A DNA stretch of 64,000 nucleotides from positions 24,303,640-24,367,639 of the forward strand of contig NC_135781.1 of the NCBI RefSeq assembly GCF_028453695.1, read 5' to 3'. Below, one piece after another: positions 1 through 13,500 of this stretch (its first letter is position 1; each line of letters starts with the position of its first letter). Below the pieces are notes generated by a model, which saw only the letters and a program-made list of their open reading frames with translations, had not been told where the DNA came from and did not search any database. The translations under genes were made by a program, and so were the position numbers. Origin of the DNA: Augochlora pura. Taxonomy: Eukaryota; Arthropoda; Insecta; Hymenoptera; Halictidae.

Positions 1-2169
1 TTATAGGCGAGATAGCGCGGAATCTGCTCGCATGTTCCGCCGATTTGACAAAAATCGAAGCTAGACCACAGGAACGATATAAATCAATCGGTGATATTAT
101 AATCAGGATTCCGTTTCCTCCTAGACGCGCCGTGTACGTTATTTGTCTCCGGCGGTGCCTGTCAGCCTTGATAATTGTTTCAGGATTATTACACGCGGCG
201 GAGGATGTTTACAGAGCGGCGCGACTCGCTCTCCTACCTGTGCCGCGGCTACGGGTTCAGGTATTAGATTGCATCAGGTGAAATATCCGGTTTCTCCATT
301 TAAATGGAAACAGATTATGTCGAATACCCGCGGCCTAATGATCTTTCCAGACGTCTTGTTCGGTTCGCCGTGGATCCCCTCGATCGTTCGCATGCGTTCC
401 GTCGCATTAATAACCCACCGCGTATCGCGCGTATCCATCGATGTTTTAATAATGTTACAAACAATGTATCCAACCGCATAGGAAATCCATCAGCGATTCC
501 AACCGCGTCAACTGGTTGCCCAAGGTCGTACCGACTCGCTGCTACTCACGTTACAAACTGTTATCGCGCCACCGATCTATGTTTCACTTGGTACACAGTG
601 CCGTAATGATTATTGTTCAACATTTAATGGCGAGAGAAGTCGTAATTACTTCAATTTACTGCACAGAAATGGCCGAAACAATCGACGTTACTTGCTTCTC
701 GTAGACGTTGTGTGTGAACCGGTATAATGTATCGACATTTTATGCGAATAGTCCTGTGGCAACGAGATAGATGGCACAGGTTTGAAAAATATCAGCAGAA
801 GCTTGTTGATATAATTCTATCGGCGGCGATATAAACGTCGTATTCGTAATTAACGATTACCGTTAACTCGGTATTCCGATAAAGAGGAGGTGATCGAACT
901 GAACACACCAAGTCAGGAATTAACTACGTCGCGAATGATCGACGAGCAAACAGAACGCAACAAACCAGAGAGCCGTGGAACAGGGGCGCTCCTTGTGTCA
1001 TCAAGAAACGATAATTATTTATAGTCGCGTTCTGACAAAGTCTATCTGCGCATCCCGGAACACTTCTCGGTTAATTATTATCCAGATTGCCGATAACCGT
1101 ATCGAGTATTCTACAGAACCAGCGATGCTAACTGCTCCGGAGCAAATAAGATCTTCAAGAGAGAATATGCGAGTTTCCAATGTTATTCGTGATACGCGCA
1201 GAAATGAAAGAAAAGTTTTATGATATTCGCAATGTGAACGTAACTGTAATTCGAAATTATTCTAATACAAAATTCTTCGGTAAAGCTTCGCAGTATCATT
1301 GCTTTCAGCTATAATGATTAACGCTTGTATTGCTAATAAATCCCCACGCAACACAGATAATTTATATCTATTGTTCAACGACCTTTACTTAAATGTTTAG
1401 ATACTGGTAAAAGGAAGATAGAATTTGATTTCAATTTAACATACTCGAGTGACATTCATGTTTAGTAGATTATGTTCCAAATTTTCGTAACGAGTATGAC
1501 AAGCAGCTAAGGGTTAAATATAAATTTTCTTGGGCAGTATATTTCGTGGAAAGACCATAATCGATGTAAACATTACAGGAAGCTCTAACATAGGGTATTT
1601 TACAGTATCGTTTTAATTTTATTCAAAACAATCAAATCATTCCACGAAAGTTTGTATCGCATTTCACGCAGCTCACGGAAGCTTCGTTACGAATGATTAG
1701 GCAAGATTTGCGATGACAGATCGCGACCAAAAGGAGAAAAAGAAGACGATTGTTTGCACCGTGGAAATCCCGTAGCACGCCCCGCGACCGTATCGCGATT
1801 TCGATTAATACGAAAAGAGAAATAACGAAGCATAGTATTTAATGGACTCCCAATTAGAAATCGGTCGCGCGTGTGTGTGGAACTAATTGCTAGCCTAGTA
1901 ATAACGATGCCTGGCCCGGGAGTAATTATCGTCGGCAGAAATACTGCCTGTTCGGCGATAACTTGTTGCAGGTTGATGTATTGCGACACTTTATCGCCGC
2001 ATAACGTACTAGTGACTCAACAAACGCTCGCTTCCAAACAAAACGAGCTGGACGAGAGAGGTCCGAGTCCCGGGCTTATTTTAAGATTTCTCCCGCGAAA
2101 GTGCCGACGATTTATAGGCGTATTCTTCAAACTATCCTTCTGACAAGCGAAGAATTTGTCCAAGGAAAC
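1..2169. other. No gene recognised
   Basis: Unique-looking sequence; the few open frames of 60-112 codons overlap each other and resemble nothing known. TAAGGGTTAA at about 1507-1516 looks like an isolated TTAA-element end, but no convincing partner was found. Confidence 0.6.
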
Positions 2170-2186
2170 GCCGCGCCGCGCCGCGT
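2170..2186. repeat. (CCGCG)n pentamer array
   Basis: About three tandem CCGCG units, followed by a CT-rich CpG stretch. One of several such arrays in the window. Confidence 0.6.
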
Positions 2187-3297
2187 CCGAACTCTCTCAC
2201 TCTCGCTCTCCGCGCCCGAACGCCGCGAGGACTCGCACTTGTTCTCGTCCAGAAAATTTGTTCTCCTCCTAACAAGCCGCCACATGTCGTCCGCGATCAC
2301 TATTAGCATCGAATTATACAAACGCTGTGCCAACGATCCAAATTTGTTTAAAATTTGTAAAACAAGTATGTAATAATTATTTGAAGCAACTGAAATCTAC
2401 AACTATTTTGCTATTCCTGAGAAAAAATATTATAAATTTGTCCAAAGCCCATGCTTTATGAATTGTAAAAAGAAGCTGAGGTTTGAAGCCACGCTTAAGT
2501 ATGCACTGACTTTTGAAAGCTACATTGCCGTGCATCGCAACTGCGATGTAGTTGCAAATTAAATAATAATGTTGAAGGAATTCGAAAGGTATGTGAAACT
2601 TGTGCAAGTGATTTCGTTCGCGAGCGTTTCAATTCTCTCGCGTCACGAAGATGGTATCTTTCCATCTAATGATACGTTCCCGCGTCGATTCTGCAATCAA
2701 TCTCGCATCTATCGACTTTTAATAACCTTTTCAGGACTTTGTGAAGTTAAGAAACATTCCGAGCGACGCAATCGTTTATTGTTAGGCATTGGAGCTTCGT
2801 GGAGGTGCGACAGGCCGTCTCGACTCACATGTGATCCGTGACAATACTGCGCAATACGTTTACTGTACCTGTTCACTTAGGTTCGACCGAGACATGGTTT
2901 AGGAACAGATGTATCGAATGACCAATTCAATAAAATAAAAGTGACTCTCACATCTCGATAATGATTCCTTTGCATTCTTAGATGTTTCTCAAATCATTTA
3001 CAATAAAGTTCAGACATATGTATTCGTGAAGCAGCGAGTAACATATCAAATGAAATATAAAATGACAGGACGCTAGAAATAATTTCTATATTTAAACAGA
3101 ATTTAGCACGAGAATATGTTGGAAGAGGTTTTGTAAAAGTCTCGAACCTCGAAAGTATCATAATTACCAGCGTCTCTAGATAAGGTGTATCAAAGTGCAT
3201 AGGATTAAGTCGTTAGTTTGTCTGAATTTCGTATCGGAAAGCCGGCATGGGAACCGTATCGGAAGCACCGAGGATATTCAAAATGGCAGGCAGCAGG

Positions 3298-3345
3298 CCG
3301 GGAAGAGAAAGAGAAAAAGAGAGAGAGAGAGAAAGAGAAAGAGTG
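3298..3345. repeat. GA-rich microsatellite
   Basis: Purine-only tract of AG dinucleotides mixed with AAAG and GGAAG units. It explains the Arg/Lys/Glu-rich and Ser/Phe/Leu-rich frames around it. Confidence 0.85.
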
Positions 3346-3948
3346 TAGAGTGCACCGACAATGAGAAGCCGGCAAGAAAGTGGCTGGCCGGAGGCAGACA
3401 CAAATCAGCCGAGCAGAAACTCCTACACGAAAAACCCACAAATAGAAGCGAGTAGCCCCCGTTCATTGATATCCCGTCGCTGAATCCACCAAGCGCGACG
3501 AGACGTGCCCCGCAACGAGGCGATAAACAATGCGATTAGAAAGATCGAGGAAGTGAGGTAGCCAAATGGAGGAAGAAACACGGCAGGAGGAGAGGAAAAG
3601 GGAGACAGCCGACTCTCGCTGGGAGAAAGAGAGAGTCCCCGGCCAGCCAGAAAATGAGAGAACGCCTCGGACCCTTACATAATCCTCCGCGAGCTGACCC
3701 GCATAATTATACGCGAACGCCGAATGCAGAATGCAGAATGTCGGTGCCGAATGCCGCGCGAGCCATGCCGACATAAATTTTCGTCGAGCATTAAGCGTGT
3801 CCGCGAGCCATAATCCGATCACGCCGCCTTGTCCCAGGCTCCGGAGCTGGGAACGCCGTTGATAGAGTGATACCGTGGTCTCCACCCTCGCGTTCGTGGC
3901 CCTGCTACACCCCCGCAGAGGCCTCTTCCGTTGGACAACGTGTTCCGT

Positions 3949-3971
3949 GGACCCGGACCCGGACCCGGACC
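3949..3971. repeat. (GGACCC)n hexamer array
   Basis: Nearly four tandem GGACCC units, inside the GC-rich block 3860-4200. Confidence 0.75.
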
Positions 3972-4134
3972 GCGGCCGGCGAACGGCGAACGGCGGAGGC
4001 GCGATCAAAGCGAGCGGTTATTTATCGCGGAACAAGGAAGGAAAGTTACGGGCGAGGAGTTACGAGGATGCCCGGAGACATTCTTGCTCGAGCGCGGTCG
4101 CCTTTAATGAGAAATGCCAACGCGACCGGCCGCG

Positions 4135-4157
4135 GCCGCGACGCGACGCGACGCGCC
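4135..4157. repeat. (GCGAC)n pentamer array
   Basis: Three to four tandem GCGAC units following GGCCGCGGCC. Just downstream CTTCGGC and GCCGAAG form a 7-bp hairpin (4165-4181). Confidence 0.65.
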
Positions 4158-5241
4158 GTGTAACCCTTCGGCACGGCCGAAGCTCGCATGGTCGCCACGC
4201 GACTTGCACAAGGTCCTGCCGTCGTGCCGGGACTTTCAATCTGCTCGAAACTATTCCAGCGATCCACGGTGCTCCAAAATGCAGAAGTTTTACTTAGCGT
4301 CGAAGACGAAGCGCTTTCAACGGTCGGAAAACGGACGGTCAAGAAGCGGTATCGAGTCACACATGATTCAAGCTAAATTAGCGTACCTCCAACATTATGA
4401 AAAGAAAGGTAAACAGTTTTGTTCTCAGAAATGACGCGACACCGTTTACGGTAAAAATGGCGCGTTACAAATCTGGCGAGTCTTCGCACTCGCAGCCATT
4501 TTAATTCTAAAAATCTAAAATTCTTTGTTCGGCGAATGAAAAACCGATTCCGAAAGTGGGAAATTAAAATAAGAAGCGCTGAAACGTGTAATGGATGCGT
4601 CGCAATTAGTTTCGCGCATTTTAAATTAACGATCAAGAAACATTTGAGTTCCCCTGTCGGCAATACCCAGTGAAACTTCCAGCTAGTTCAGCAAGTTCGC
4701 TTTTTCCGGTGCCTAATTAATCGCGCGGGGTTATCATCCGATCAAAAACTATTTCATTGCGGATCGAAACACGCGGAGCCCGAAGTGTGATCGGTGAAAC
4801 TCTTCCATCGGACAACACGCAATTATTTCAAGTCGCGGAGTAAGTAATTCTGCCATTTGCCAAACGAATCGATGAAACTTCGCCGGATAGGGTACGCTCC
4901 GATAAACCACTCCGCAGCTTTCTAATCCCGGAACGAATTTATAACCTATCGGGATCGAGGAAATTGTATTTGTAACAGGCGCAACTTAATCTAAATCGAT
5001 AACCGTAAAAAGAAGGCGAGCGGAGGAATTCATCGCACGACTGCAACAGTAACAATCGTGTACGCGGCGTTCGGCGTGCAGCGGCGCGAGCGCGCTCGGC
5101 ACCGGCTGTTCTTCCATATCTTTGATTCGAAAATAAAAGAGGATAGGTGTCGTTGGTGCATTAACACGCGCTTACCGACGAGACACGTGTAATCCCCGAG
5201 TTGAAACCACCAACCACCATTCGTCCCGCAAATCGATGCGA

Positions 5242-5260
5242 GGCGACGCGACGCGACGCA
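5242..5260. repeat. (GCGAC)n pentamer array, second locus
   Basis: Three tandem GCGAC units, the same pentamer as at 4135-4157 about 1.1 kb away. Confidence 0.6.
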
Positions 5261-5590
5261 GAGTTTCTCTCGTTGGGGCATGTTCGCATTGCTGCTTATA
5301 ACTTTCTAATCGTAAGCCTAATTTATAGCGTAATAGGGTAAAAACAGATGTATCGTTGCCATGTTCGAACGTTCGCAAGCCTCGGCTGTCTCTGAGAAGC
5401 ACGGAACGAGGATGCGCGCGAAATAAGCGGGAGACGATGTTCAAAATCCTCGCTTATCCTCGGAAATACAGTGAACTGGAAATATTTATATACGTTGTGT
5501 ACAGAATATCAGTCCCAAAAATGTCCATAATGTCAAAGTTCTTTAAACAATTAAGCTAAAAAATTCAAACTTGTCGCAGGAAATAATGGT

Positions 5591-5810
5591 TTAACCCCTT
5601 TGCACTCGAGTGGTGACTCTGAGGCACCACTAAAATTTCTATTACGTTGCAAAATAATTTTTGTAACAATAAGGTTTAGATTTAAAAAATTATCAAGTAG
5701 TAAAACTGTTGGCAGGAGTCACAAGAATAAATTTTGTATACATAAAAATTTATTTTGTTAAATAGAATTTCAGATTTACAGTTCAAATGGCTCCGAGTGC
5801 AAAGGGTTAA
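5591..5810. mobile_element. TTAA-flanked miniature element, copy A
   Basis: TTAA at 5591-5594 and 5807-5810 bounds a 220-bp AT-rich unit. Its ends are inverted repeats: the left reads CCCCTTTGCACTCGAG and the right, reversed, CCCTTTGCACTCGGAG. Just inside the left end, AGTGGTG pairs with CACCACT (5609-5631, 9-base loop). The right end, reversed, continues AGCCATTTGA, matching the left end of copy B, so A and B are the same family in opposite orientation. There is no coding capacity. The TTAA duplication and CCC start fit piggyBac-type miniature elements (family inference). Confidence 0.8.
5609..5631. repeat. Subterminal hairpin of element A
   Basis: Seven paired bases (AGTGGTG with CACCACT) enclose the loop ACTCTGAGG, directly after the CACTCGAGTG palindrome of the left terminus. 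Equivalent hairpins of different sequence occur in elements B, D and E. Confidence 0.7.
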
Positions 5811-6594
5811 CTTAAAGCGTTGACCGACGTGGCGCTCAATTATGTCACTAACATATGTGACAAACTTCTACCACGCCATAGAAAATTATCTACTGAAGTA
5901 AGCAATTCTCGAACAGCAATAAATGAATCTCAGTAACACGGTGTTTCTCTCTAACCACATCGGCCTAGATACCAGCTTACGTCAATTTAAGCGCATTAGT
6001 TAAATTAGCGTTATCCATTGGGATAATCGAGTGATGCCCGCATGCGTATCAAAGATTGAACGAATAAATCTGGTTATGATTGAACGACGGAAGCTTCAAC
6101 AAGTCACCTATACCGATCTAAAGCCGTTCAATCTCTCGTACGCATACTTTTCGTTGAACACCCGAACGCTGAAAATCTATCCAGTTCGTTATTCGTTATC
6201 GGAGCACATACTTGCAAATATTCGACGCAATGGTCACGCAAATGCCGCGTTCCTATCCTTAAAAGGTTGCCCGATAATGCTTGATAGAGTAATTTGTTTA
6301 TAAAATACCACCGAGTGCTGCACTCGAATATTTCCACGTATCACGTTCCTTTTGCGTAACCAGTGTGTGTCATTTTCCAAGAAGCTGCGGTAGATTTTAT
6401 TAATACTTTCCTTCGTTAACAGCGTTCTGTGAATAAGAATAAATATTTTTGTGGAACAGAAGATTCACGTTGAAACTAGGAAGATCGAACTAAACGGCAG
6501 TAAACGTCAAGATATCCGTACTTATCGAAACGGTTTCGCAAGACAATTGAAATTATATCGTTCCCTAAAATTTCGTGACCGCGTGTTGCGAAAC

Positions 6595-6620
6595 CGGCGC
6601 GGGTCGGCGCGGGTCGGCCC
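6595..6620. repeat. GC-rich decamer duplication
   Basis: GGCGCGGGTC is repeated in tandem and followed by GGCCCG. A further CGCGC-type run follows at 6723-6741. Confidence 0.5.
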
Positions 6621-8060
6621 GAGGAAGATGGTTACATAAGCGCTGAAGATTCGAACGTCAGCCATTGATTTGCCCCGGCTTCGGGAACAATGAGAGGGAC
6701 TTTCGTTCGGTTGGAGAAAAATGCCGCGCGCCGCGCCGCACCGTTTGTCGCGTGCCTCGAATAATTTGTAGTTTCCAATCGTCGCTATCCGTGTGCCGAT
6801 CGAAACATTAAAGTTTCGAGAAACTCGTCGCTCTCGACAAAGGCACACATTTTACACCGGCTCGATAAGACGACGTCTCGCGCTCATGTTCGACACGTTT
6901 CTCCTGGCGTCACGGTAGATAGAGCACACGAGTCGGCCCGTTCGCACGAAGTGGAAAATAATTAGATGCGAGTGTCGATAAACATTCGAAAGGTAGTGAA
7001 TGCATCGAAAAATCGTCCGCGCCGAGATATACTCGAATCCGACGATCTACCGTGCCGCAGATAAAATAGAAGTGCATCCGCGAGCGTGATTCGACGTCCC
7101 ACCACCGCGTCCGCGAGCGAAAGCATCCCAAATTCTCCGGTTCGCTCTGTTTTCTTTTACTTTAGAGACGTAACTAGACGTTGTTACAGAAGCTGCGCGA
7201 ATAAAACGAACATGGGGGCGCGGAGGAGATGAGTAAGTGATTTCGATAGCATCGGAGCACTTTAGATCAATTCCACCGATTTCCAGGAAGCTGTATGATT
7301 GGTTAATTAGAGCAAACGATCTCGTTTTGACATTGGGTTTCTACTTTCAGCGATGGAGTTTACGAAATTCGAATGGCGAATACTTTACAGTAGGACAATG
7401 AAATAGCAACCGGTTGGTTTTTTTTTAATTACAAAACTGCGTTGATAAAGGTACCGTGCGATATGTATTGCAAAATGTGTCCGAAGAAATAGTTCCTATT
7501 TAAATCTATTTAAAAGATTTTGTGATAAATTTTCTGAAATCCGTCGTTAGGACGAGTTTGTCGAAGATACAAATTTAATGAAATATTGATCGTTATGGGA
7601 GTGTTCGAATATCAATGTATGTATATCCTACTGACAATTTCTCAAATGGTCCAGTTCTGAGAAGGTCCGCAGAACTTCGTGGGTACGCGAAAGATGACAA
7701 TGTAAGATTCGCGGCAGCGGCGAGCTCCTTATCGCGACCCTTATCGGCCGAAGCAAATTTCGCAGGACTATCTGTGACAAGTACAGGACGTCTCAGCCGT
7801 CAGGAATCCAAAGGAGATAAACCGTTGGTGCGTTTCAGCGTGGTATCGGTAGCCGAGCCCATGAATAGCGATATTAAAGCATGAATTGAAATCTGACATT
7901 TACTACGTCTCCATCGATCGAGCAGAAACCGCGCTCGCGAAAGGGGAAATAAAATCTGCTCAATCTGCTCGATCTGTCACGCTCTCGAGGTTCCTATTAT
8001 TTCGCAACTAATCCAATTATCGTGAAAGCGAAACCGCCTTTTTCTCGTTGCCGGCGACGG

Positions 8061-8066
8061 TTCTCT

Positions 8067-8097
<31 letters not shown>

Positions 8098-8125
8098 TCT
8101 CCCTCCCTCTTTCTCTTTCTCTTCG
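8061..8125. repeat. CT microsatellite
   Basis: About 17 CT dinucleotides from 8062, then an interrupted CT/CCT/TTC tract. The pyrimidine bias is complete over about 60 bases on this strand. Confidence 0.9.
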
Positions 8126-10029
8126 CGCAGAAAAGTCTTAATGGTTCTAAAGATATATGAACGCGTGGCTTCGCGTTTTGAGACTGGTTTCTTCTGTCCG
8201 TTCTTCCCGGAACGTTGGAAAAATCGGGTCGAGGGATAATAAGGCCGGGGTAGATTGTCTAGCGAATTGAAAATTACACAAACGCCATTACTCATCGCGA
8301 GAGTAACTGATACAGCCTTGGCATTCGATATTACTCGCGGGTAATCATAATTTCACAGCGAGATTCTTACGTGGTCGTTGATGTTCTCGTAAACAGGAAT
8401 GCGTTAAATAACACGCGTGGTTATAGTATCAGTTCTGCGAATTCAATTTTCAATGGGTCTGTCACGTAGCTCGGAAAAATCGGCGAAGCCGAGGGAAAAG
8501 ATTTCCTGGGAATAACCGTGTTAAGAAAAATAAATGGAGAGGCAGACGGCGAAGCGGAATTTCAAAGCCTTCGTGACTATAAATGTTTCATAGGTGTAAG
8601 CAGTGGATTAATTTTATAACTGGAATTATACGTTACCAAACGTACGAAAGTCGACGTTTCTATTAACAAAGAATATATTATGTGAATATATATTATGAAT
8701 ATTTATAATAATGCAACAGTAAAATAATGTTGTTTCCGTTCGTAAATTATGAACTCGCGTCCGCTAACTATTCCCCAGCAATTCCATCCGTTGATGGCTG
8801 TTTCGGAGTTGTTCCGGCGACGTTAGCTATTCTCGGAGCAAAACCATGATCGCGTTCTACTACGTTAACCATATTACCGATTTTCATTTTATAACCGTAT
8901 GACCCGGTTACGATTTTTTGCTCTGCACATCTACATTCAATGATAAACGTGTTATTTACAGCAGCATTATCGCTGAATTTATTGCAGCACGGGATAGAAG
9001 AACGGTCATAAAACAATAACGTTCGTACAAATATGCTCTTTACACAATGGTGAATGGGAGTGGTTCGATATAAACTTCCATCGTCGAGCCGCGGGTAATT
9101 TGCATAACTTTTCATAGGAATGATCTTGCACTAGAAAGCCCTTGTAGCGAACATAATGATTTCTTAATTCGCAACATGGTAGAAAACTCGCTACGAAAAT
9201 AAAGCAGCAAGATTAAATTTTGCCACGAAAACTTTCTACGAATGAGTTCGGCGACTATGGAAGCCATACATTTTTTTGTATTCTTTATCCATTTTTATTG
9301 CCATATTTCTATAGAATTCTCGTTGAATCGAACGTTATATAAACGTACGCCGCGCGGATAGCACGTATCATAAAAGTAAATATAAAATCTATTCGCAGTT
9401 CCGATACTATATCTGTGCGCGGCTCTGTTATCAACTACCGTAGATGCGATCAGGCCTCGCTCTCTATCACAAATGTTCGACTGCGCGTGAAACTTGACTG
9501 CACTCTGCCCCGACCTTCGAGAACGGTAAAGTGTTTTCCAGTAAAAGTTTCTAAAGGTTCCGCGGAGCGAGCTAGCACAGTAATCTCGGCACTCGGTACG
9601 CTGCAATAGAACGTTCGCGCACCGTCGTCGCATTGTTTTTCCCTTTACATAAATAACTATTTTACATATCTCTCATCGTCTATCTCCTATCTCGTTTGCT
9701 TATCTCGCTTTTGGAAAAATCAGCTTCCATCGATCTTCCATCGATCACTACATGTTACACTGTGTTCGACAAGGAAGCTCGCATCGCGCTCATCGAAGTG
9801 CTCGTCTGTTGAGATACGAAGGTTTTGATAGAGAAAACAATTTGTATCTCCGTATATAATGAAAAATCAACAGTGAATATAATATATATTCCAGTAGATG
9901 GGGATATTGCAGGTTGTTAGTTTTCAAGAAGAATTAGTTGCAAACTATTTGTTGAAAAATATCAGCTCGAAAACTGTCCAGTGCATGGAATTAATTCTTC
10001 GAGAGATTGTTTTTTTAACTATTGATAAT

Positions 10030-10597
10030 GTACAGAATGGGATTAGAGTTCGTAATAGAACCAATCATAAGGCGATTCGATGTGAAAAAATAAAAAACAA
10101 CTTTAGTGGTACATTTTTTTAACCGAGTATTCGAGAAAATCGTCTTTAATGTTCATCTCTTGAAAGGATTTTGTCGTTCATTCTTCTACCGCAGTTACTT
10201 CCGTCCGCGGCACTATATACAAACATTAACCCTTTGCACTCGAAGCCATTTGATGCTTAGATCCAATATTGTTATTTTGACCGGCTGTAGTATAACACTG
10301 TGAACAAAAAGTAAGGTGAATTTAACATATAACAATTTTTATTGGCGCTTAAGAAGCGCCACTCGAGTGCAAACGGTTAATTTATCAATGTTATTACATT
10401 GTATGAAGTAAAAATGATAACAAAATAGATACAACGAAACTACAATTAAATCTTTCACAGAAATGAACAAACTTTAAAATCGATTTTCTCTAAAACAAAG
10501 CCTCGAGTAAAAAACTGTTATATCAAATTTGTTTTTTATTTTTTCACGTAGAATCTCCCGCTGCTCGATATTATTACGAATTTCGGCTCACCCTGTA
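10030..10597. mobile_element. TA-flanked long-inverted-repeat element hosting element B
   Basis: The left arm (10030-10185) and the reversed right arm (10597-10445) both begin TACAG. They share TTCGTAATA, then a 19-base identical block GTGAAAAAATAAAAAACAA, then GAGAAAATCG and further matches at similar spacing. This is an old element with terminal inverted repeats of roughly 150 bp and a TA target; the right terminus reads TACAGGGTGAGCC. No transposase is visible. The TA target fits a Tc1/mariner-type element, but that family call is weak. Element B interrupts its middle, so this element is the older of the two. Confidence 0.6.
10226..10380. mobile_element. TTAA-flanked miniature element, copy B (nested)
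   Basis: A 155-bp unit bounded by TTAA (10226-10229 and 10377-10380). The ends are CCCTTTGCACTCGAAG and, reversed from the right, CCGTTTGCACTCGAGT. Inside the right end GGCGCTT pairs with AAGCGCC around AAG (10344-10360), with one further T-A pair. The right end, reversed, aligns with the left end of copy A (CACTCGAGTGG, hairpin, then TAAAA), while the hairpin sequence itself differs. It is inserted in the 10030-10597 element. Confidence 0.8.
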
Positions 10598-13500
10598 CAA
10601 CGAAAGTTGTAGCGAGTACATCTTAAATTGCTGGATAAAAATCCATAGCTTTAGATTGGTTCCACGAACTGCAGCAGCAATTTTGCAGCAATTTATATTA
10701 CTATTCGCGTTCAATTGTGCGATAATTGCAACCTAGATATCCGTTGCACGAATCTCTTAAAATAACTCGGCAAGTGTCTTCATAGATACTACATAGCTCA
10801 ATCACGCTAAATGTCAGCGTATTTCACTAGCAATGTTCTATTATCTCGGTTGTCCCCAATTTTCAACAGCATTCGATTTTATGGTATCGCAATAATGTCG
10901 ACCTTGTTACACTGACTTCTTGCGATATAATTTAATAATCTATAAAGAATAACGATCACCGAAATCGACGAAACCATTCTCAAATTGCCAAAATCGCTGT
11001 ATAAATTCTATACTTAAAACAGCCCTTTCCAAGCGACAGTAATAATGAATGTTTTCGATCAACTTCGATCGTCATATCAGTACCGTCTATTTTATTGAAT
11101 TAAATAATTTAATTCGATCTACTTACCACGGTTTGCAACATTTCGTAGAAGGGAGGACGGCAAAGAGAGATTTGAAATCGCGTTAATAGCCCGTACACGT
11201 AACTATGGTGCAACAACTATTAATTCTGCAGCTTTCTAGTTCACATTTCCGGCAACGCGATTTCGTCTCGTAGGTTCGCTAGGTCTGCAAACGGTTACAA
11301 AGAACTGGAGGACCGATTCCAAGAACCGTTCCACTTTAATATCCACCGCGGTGGGTTCGACGAACGATCGAGCCGAACCGAAATAATTTCGGAACCGCAC
11401 GCCGAACTGTTGCCAAGATGTGTAACACTAATAGGTGTCGGGAACTTGGCAAGTGATATCACTTAGCGAACGCGCACGATCAGGTGGGTCTTGTACGCGA
11501 GCCTCTCCCCATTATCATCCGGTTATTAGAGTCGCGAACTGACGTAAAATAGTGGAGACACGCTCGGATAATGTTTCTCCTCCGCTCGAGCTTTCCGCGA
11601 GTGTCGCGGGCTCGGCCGGCGATAAGCGCAATCACTTTCATCATCTGACGCGCACTTGTAACTTTGAAGAATGCGAATGCTCGTAGTTTAGATAACGAAG
11701 ATAGCATTATGCTCGGAGAACTAAATCCCCGGTGATGCGTGTAGCTGTAACTCGCGCGGCTGCCACGTATTTCCGTGTTAACACGCCAACAGTTGATTTT
11801 TTTTACGAGATAACAACATTCTTTTAAGATCCCCCTGCTGCAAGCCGGCGATACTGTTCTTTCGCCTAACCTGTGTATAGAATATACATGTATGTAAAGT
11901 CTAGTGTCCTTGATCTCCTCGAGCGACACTTCAAGTTCGTCCACAGCGAAAATTCAAGTGGTTCCTCAAGTGATTACTCATTTGCTTTGGGAGTCGAGTG
12001 TTGACGGTGTGTAAGATACGCGCGACTATTTAAACCATTAGCTCATCCTGCGAGTGATGTCACCTTTCGTATTCATTTTTAATATGGAAAACTTGTTTCG
12101 AACCATTGGCGACCGTCCTATCATTATTATCATTTACCGATTTAGTCATGCTTTCATTGGGAAGGTTGGATTTTTGCACGACGAAAGAAACGATTCATTC
12201 TGGCATTATTTAATTATTTTCTTCTTCGAAATATTTCAAAATATTACTTCTTCAAAATATTGTGACTTACAAATTAATGTAGCCCAAAGAATGAACAAGG
12301 GATAGTGTTCGAAATTACAATAAATAATTTTTTCCGCAATTTGAAATATCGCCGCGGAAACTCTATTTTTATAAGGATAAGTCATAGCAAAAAATTTACA
12401 GGAGAAATTATTACAATTTTGTACAGATAGTGTCCAAAAAACGTTCCGCGCAGCTTCGTAACATTTTCATAAAAATACGGAAGACGATTAAAGTATCTCA
12501 AAGACGAGAATAGAATTAATTTCACGACGAGCAGAGGAACAGCTTTTCGGAATAAAGAAAATGTCAATTCCCTAGATCGAGGAACAGTGTTATTCTACTC
12601 CAGTGTAAACGTACCCTAACATGAATTATCTGGTTGCCGGGGAGACGTAACGTAACGGTATGAAACGAGAGGCTGGCATGCCTCTGGCGATGACATAACA
12701 TCACCACTACTGTGCCGGCTCGTAATCGCCTACGTGTTTAAGCTACCTTCACATCGGGTCCGTTGCCACATCGACCGTTGGGGATCGACCGCCACGAAAC
12801 GGCTCGATAATTGCCGCACAATTGCGACGATCTACTCGCGAACAGGTCGATCGTCTTCGAACAGCTCCTCATCGCAGTATTTTATCTCCGCGACGAGCGT
12901 CGCCGTGCGATGCGTGTCAATCAAGACGCTGCCGGCAGATAACGAAAGTAATTTCATCGATCGTTGCAAAATTGGATCTTTGTTGGATTTTTGGAAAGCC
13001 TGGACGAATGATGAAACGTCTAGAAATTTATTTCGTAGAGCCTAATGACCTCGGTGTGTGTCCAAAGTTTGCCATTTTGGGGACTTAATGTACGAGGCGA
13101 GATTTCTCCGACTTTTTCACCATGGAGATCCCTGTGTTCGACGTTTATTTGCAAGAAATTTGCTTTGGGATATAGTACAAAATATTTCACTGTTTTTTAA
13201 AGTTAAAAAATAAATTATTTTATTAATTTAAATGCGATTCTATTCGTACTTGTTGCATCTCGGAGTACATCAATTGTCGCAGGAAATAACATCGCTTACT
13301 TTTAATTCGCGCGCGATTTGTGTTTTCTCGTAATACATGGGAGATCGAGAGACCTTTTTCTCGAAGAAACACGCGATTACAAGACAAGGTGGCGCGGAAT
13401 CCTGCTCCCTGGATCCGCAGTATTTTTTCATTCAGTGTCGTCGCATACCATTCGCCATCGCGACCATTGCGAAAAAGAAGGGAAACGGCGATGCAATTTA

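Larger units (their letters stand above)
2187..5590. other. Non-coding: AT-rich then GC-rich block
   Basis: 2340-3200 is AT-rich and has a 7-bp hairpin (CATCGCA/TGCGATG) near 2534-2549. 3460-4360 is GC-rich and open on both strands (for example 181 codons minus at 3463-4008) through lack of stops, not visible domains. GAATGCA is repeated three times at 3722-3740. No exon could be supported. Confidence 0.55.
5811..10029. other. No gene recognised
   Basis: Mixed sequence interrupted by the small repeats listed. The 89-codon frame at 7615-7884 (+) has a protein-like composition but no known motif. ATCTTCCATCG is partly duplicated near 9725-9750. AT-rich runs lie at 8640-8740. Confidence 0.55.

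Noticed and set aside
1319..1516. Possible TTAA element (TTAACGCTTG ... TAAGGGTTAA)
   Set aside because: The ends match too poorly to separate from chance.
4165..4181. CTTCGGC-ACG-GCCGAAG hairpin after TAACCC, like a TTAA-element end
   Set aside because: No TTAA and no partner end within about 1 kb.
3463..4297. Long overlapping frames on both strands (181 and 140 codons)
   Set aside because: CpG-rich DNA with simple repeats depletes stop codons; all phases are open and none has a domain.
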